Shown here piece by piece: positions 60,481 through 64,000 of a DNA stretch of 64,000 nucleotides. The stretch comes from Cheiracanthium punctorium (lineage: Eukaryota > Arthropoda > Arachnida > Araneae > Cheiracanthiidae). The stretch spans positions 434,001 to 498,000 of the forward strand of contig JAWZYV010012396.1 of assembly GCA_038373885.1 (NCBI GenBank), given 5' to 3'. Made by a program: the position numbers and the translations under genes. The number at the start of each line of letters is the position of its first letter. The first letter of the stretch is position 1. The notes under the pieces were generated by a model, which saw nothing but the letters and a program-made list of their open reading frames with translations, did no database searches and was not told the DNA's origin.

Positions 60481-62122
60481 CTGTTAGGTGAAAAGATGAG
60501 GTTCTTTTTCTTTTTTGAAGCATTGTTCGAATTTAAATTAGATGGAAATGTCCTGCTACTACAGCGTTTGCTCTACGCTTCAGAGAACTACGTAATACTG
60601 TTTGAATAATATATATCAGTATTCAGAGAGCAAAGTTTTACTTTCAGTCTGTAGAAGAAAATTTTGAATTTATTTAAATAATTCAGTCTTATGGAGTGTA
60701 AGTTCTCGGATCGTAGTACTTGTGTGTTAATTTATTGAGATTATGCAGATTTTTTTATTTTAACTTGAATGTTAAAGGCTTAGAATCAGTTTGATTTACC
60801 TGGACATTTTATCAATATTTTCTCTAATGAATACATTTTATTATTATTATTTTATCTGAAAGACAAAAAAGCATTTTTGTTTTACAAATATGAAAGTAAT
60901 ATTTTAAATAATATTATTTTCTGTATATTTAGCCATACAATTGAAATTCGTTGCATTATTTAGATAATACAAAAAGTAATTTGCAAATCTAAACATTTTC
61001 TATTTGTAATTTCTATTTACTTTCGGCGCACAAAAGTATTTTAGGGGTTTGACTATTTCTGTTCGGTAATTTCTCAACAAATTGAATTCTTTAGTTTAAA
61101 AATCATACGTTAAAAAATATACTACTGTTCGAGTCAAACCAAAGAGTAACTAAATTTTAAAACAAATATTAAAATTTAATTAACTTAATAAGTGTACTTA
61201 TGCTTCCACGCATTACACCAGACAATATTTCTTCATTATTTCATATTTATCAGCTAAAAAATACTTCAAAGTTAATAAATAAAACAACTACTTTAAGACT
61301 GCTTATTTCATAGTATGGCAGTAAAATATTTGGAGCATTGATGGTGAATTTTATTAAAATAATACTGAAAAAGAAGAGAGAGAGAAATAAATTCCGGTAA
61401 AAAAAAAGGCAGAACATTTCGAAACCTTTATATGTGATGTAGTGCAAAAACGACAAACTAGTTTTTAGAAAATAATGTATGCACTTGTTTACCTTAAAAT
61501 TTAAAAATATGCTACAGTATTGAAAGAAATTTGTCTTTTTTGTATTCTGTGTGCAAACGTGAACAAATCGTACGAATTATAACTAACTAGGTGAACTATA
61601 GCTTAATTTTCACGTGTGATAAATATGGATGCTTGCTGCACGATTTAAATATTCTTCTCAACACATTTTCCCATTCAAAGTGAATTTTTTGTAAGCTCCA
61701 TGACCTATTAATTTTAAGAAAATATTATAAAAGGTAAACTTAAATTAATAATATTTTTATTTCAGAAAATTATCCAACAAAAAAGGTTCTAAAATAATAA
61801 TAATGATATCGTTATACACTTTCTTTTAATTATGTGTTCTATATATTTAAACTTAACTTTTATATGCATAATTTATTAATGATAAGTATTTGAGAGAAAA
61901 ATATTGTAATAAACCTGACAATGATTTAGGGAATAAAAAAATTATTTTACTATACCGCTATATGTAGTAAATCTGTTGTATTTGCGATAAACGTAGCTAT
62001 ATGCTGAATGTTTCAGCAAGTTGCAAATATTAGTTTAGCGGGGAACTATTCTGTTAAACAGTACTATTATTAATAAAAATTATGACATCATACTTATTTG
62101 CTGAGCTGCGTTTTAGTAAATG
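60481..62122. other. AT-rich DNA, nothing recognised
   Basis: Only short A/T-driven frames were seen. Confidence 0.5.
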
Positions 62123-62367
62123 AATACAGCAGGTTCCTCACCATGGCACAGTGGTTATGTCACTGAAATGGCCCGAAGTGTGAAGGTTACGGGTTCGGGT
62201 CCCATCGAGCGGATGTCGATCTAACGGTCTGGAGTTTTGGAAGTTTTTCTCCAGATGAAACTGAATACGCATTAGAACTAATTGGAAAGTCCTCTAACCA
62301 ACGCACCTCCCATCCTTGGCAGATCACCGCAGCGTTACCATAATCACACAAACAAACAAATACAGCA
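62123..62367 (+). mobile_element. tRNA-derived SINE with target duplication
   Basis: The 227-bp element at 62132-62358 has a perfect A-box, TGGCACAGTGG (62144-62154), and a B-box-like GGTTCGGGTCC about 50 bases later. This is the internal promoter of RNA polymerase III. It continues through GCGGATGTCGATCTAACGG and ends in an ACAA-type tail (ACACAAACAAACAA). The 9-bp duplication AATACAGCA is at 62123-62131 and 62359-62367. It is the intact counterpart of the relic at 30.9 kb. The head is not a functional tRNA gene: the cloverleaf arms are not complementary. Confidence 0.85.
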
Positions 62368-63111
62368 ATAGTCGTCTAAAACACATTCTTCCGCCTGAGA
62401 TATGTCTTCGCAGTAACCACAATAAATAAATAAAATAAACAAAAATGTTAACGAATTAATGCGAGCCTAGTAAACGAATTGATCCAAAATACAAAATGTT
62501 ACATTTCACTATTCATACAGAGCGAAACTTTACCAGCGAAATTAAAAAGAATAGTATCGGCAATAAACTATAGCAAACATGCAGACTTGCCTAAACATTC
62601 TCGGTAAGGTCTTAAAATATTGTTGCGTTTACTTCATAAACAACAACTTAACTTTTTAATACTTTAATGACAGCAATTTCGCACCGAAAACAACTTCCTT
62701 TCAAAAATCTAGACATAACTACAAATGCTCCCTTATAGTTAATGCCAGGCATTCTGGAAACATTTCCGAATTATGTCAGCATCTTCCATTCAAATATTTC
62801 CCCCCGGTATACCTTTTAGTAATGAAATATTTTTCGCTTCTCCAAGTGCTCTTAAAAATTTCCGTAATCACCCATTTGGGGAGATGGCTTTTGGAACACT
62901 CTTGCACCTTCTCCATTGAAGATGCTGCTGGTCGCGTGGCCAGGCTTGCATACAAAGCCCCAGGAGTAGGGGGGCGTTCACATATTGAGGCGAGGTGCTT
63001 GAGAGGTGTTTCTCTAGATACAAATGCGGTGATGACACTCTCTTTCAACTTCTGTTATCGTTTCAGGAACTTAAATTATTTCTCTAAATTCGCGAAAAAG
63101 ATTCAATTCAC
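62368..63111. other. unassigned; includes a GC-richer stretch
   Basis: Positions about 62860-63050 are balanced to GC-rich. Frames of 90 and 127 codons are open there on opposite strands, with no recognised domain. The plus-strand frame runs on into the adjacent pogo-type MITE, so its extent is not biologically meaningful. Confidence 0.35.
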
Positions 63112-63348
63112 TAACAATTTAAGTCCGCTTGATATAATAGCCAATTCTCCGCGAACATTTATTCTAATAAGCGGGGTATTTCATTATCCGGATCACATCG
63201 GCTAATTATTAAGGTTTGATAAATTGAAAATTTATTACAATAAGTAGGATATTCCTTTAACCGATATTATCGGATAATAAAATATTCCGCTTATTAGAAT
63301 AAATTTTCGTGGTAAATTGGCTAATCCATTGAGTGGGTTCTACTGTAC
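63112..63348. mobile_element. palindromic pogo/Tc1-type MITE
   Basis: The element at about 63114-63346 is flanked by TA on both sides. The right terminus, read on the minus strand, is CAGTAGAACCCACTCAATGG, followed by ATTAGCCAATTTACC. The left end is a diverged version (ACAATTTAAGTCCGCTTG, then ATAATAGCCAATTCTCC). The inverted repeats continue inward through TTTATTCTAATAAGCGG to CATTATCCG, so the whole element can fold into one hairpin. TA target and CAGTRGAAC ends suggest pogo/Tc1-mariner mobilisation. Non-coding. Confidence 0.7.
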
Positions 63349-63372
63349 ACAAATATAATCAAACGTTTATGT

Positions 63373-63500
63373 TTATACTTATTATTATATATGCTATTTA
63401 TACTTTGTTATATATTTTATTATATTTTTATATATTTTATAATATATGTTTTATTATAACATATATTATAATATATGTTATTTATACTTTGCATTTATGG
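63373..63500. repeat. AT-rich TATATTTTAT repeat with palindromes
   Basis: TTATATATTTTAT-type units recur several times. ATAATATATGTTTTATTATA and ATAACATATATTATAATATA form overlapping inverted repeats. TATTTATACTTTG recurs at both ends (about 63398 and 63480). Confidence 0.7.
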
Positions 63501-64000
63501 TATTAATCCATTTCATTTATTTCTATTTTAATGCCATTTTCTTTATTATGAACTCGTGTTTGTTGCTTCTTTGCTAAAAAAGGTTTACTCATGCATTCAA
63601 AATAAAATATCATCATTAACGAAAAATGTGAATAAATATGTTGGTATAAACATAAGGTAATCAATAAAAGTAAATTCATTTTAATTCTTCTCCATCTTAT
63701 ATATAATATGTGCGTCATTTTAGTTTTTACCATCCATACATAGTATGTGCGATAGAATCTAAATGTTGAAATTGTATTTTAAAATTTTAAACTAGATTTT
63801 GCTTATATTCCTCTCTCTTAAACGGTTTCTCATCGTCTCTAAAGTTTAAACACGGGAAATTTCTTAGATTTCTTGTTTCAGCACTAGAATTCAAATTTGC
63901 ATTTGACTTTCTGTAAAATTTTAGATAAGATCCATATCTCGATCGCGGTTATGTATTTTGTATTTGAGGAGTATTTGCATCGTTATGCTGTTTCCAAATT

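Noticed and set aside
62144..62215. Functional tRNA gene
   Set aside because: A and B boxes are present, but the acceptor and anticodon arms do not pair, and the sequence continues as a SINE with an ACAA tail and target duplication.
62822..63205. Longest open frame (127 codons) as a gene
   Set aside because: Its last third lies inside a palindromic pogo-type MITE, an overlapping 90-codon frame is open on the opposite strand, and no domain is recognisable.

Overview
This is an AT-rich, gene-poor stretch of animal nuclear DNA with no protein-coding gene that I can support. No open reading frame exceeds 127 codons, and the longest ones cross transposon boundaries or low-complexity DNA. The many cut-and-paste DNA-transposon derivatives (hAT, piggyBac and pogo/Tigger types), the tRNA-headed SINEs and the abundant microsatellites point to an arthropod. 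My impression is a chelicerate, probably a spider. That is inference from the repeat style, not from any gene. The window could equally be a gene desert or the interior of a very long intron.

Layout. 1-9 kb: mostly featureless AT-rich DNA, with one TTAA-flanked element (3.0-3.3 kb), two SINE-like insertions (6.2 and 8.2 kb) and a 143-bp GC-rich insert (7.5 kb). 9-19 kb: dense in hAT-type MITEs. Six have recognisable 8-bp target duplications (9.05, 10.5, 11.7, 13.6, 18.3 and 18.7 kb). The same stretch holds an unclassified terminal-inverted-repeat element (11.2 kb), a 158-bp tandem duplication (17.9-18.2 kb) and stacked perfect hairpins (18.6 kb). 19-35 kb: quiet AT-rich DNA containing a 396-bp GC-rich retroposon with an (AAC)n tail and a 12-bp target duplication (23.7-24.1 kb), two SINE relics and a family of mutually similar islands (family A). 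35-36 kb: a Tigger/pogo-type element, internally deleted, with a hAT MITE nested inside it. 39-57 kb: a solo pogo end, two 0.5-kb foldback elements flanked by TTAA-type sites (40.0-40.5 and 56.2-56.7 kb), a second island family (B, four copies at 40.7-51.0 kb), a hAT element inserted in the end of another hAT element (52.0-52.3 kb) and a C-skewed to GC-rich block (53.8-54.3 kb). 57-64 kb: a third island family (C, three copies), an intact tRNA-headed SINE (62.1 kb) and a palindromic pogo-type MITE (63.1-63.3 kb).

The most intriguing unexplained structure is the set of three island families (A, B, C). These are roughly 150-350-bp, more base-balanced segments that recur collinearly at 1.3 to 10 kb spacing. 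They follow one another along the window, have no terminal repeats or target duplications, and do not look coding. They could be locally duplicated regulatory elements, exons of a non-coding transcript, or relics of an old large-unit tandem array. All calls were made by eye. No alignment, database search or expression data were available.
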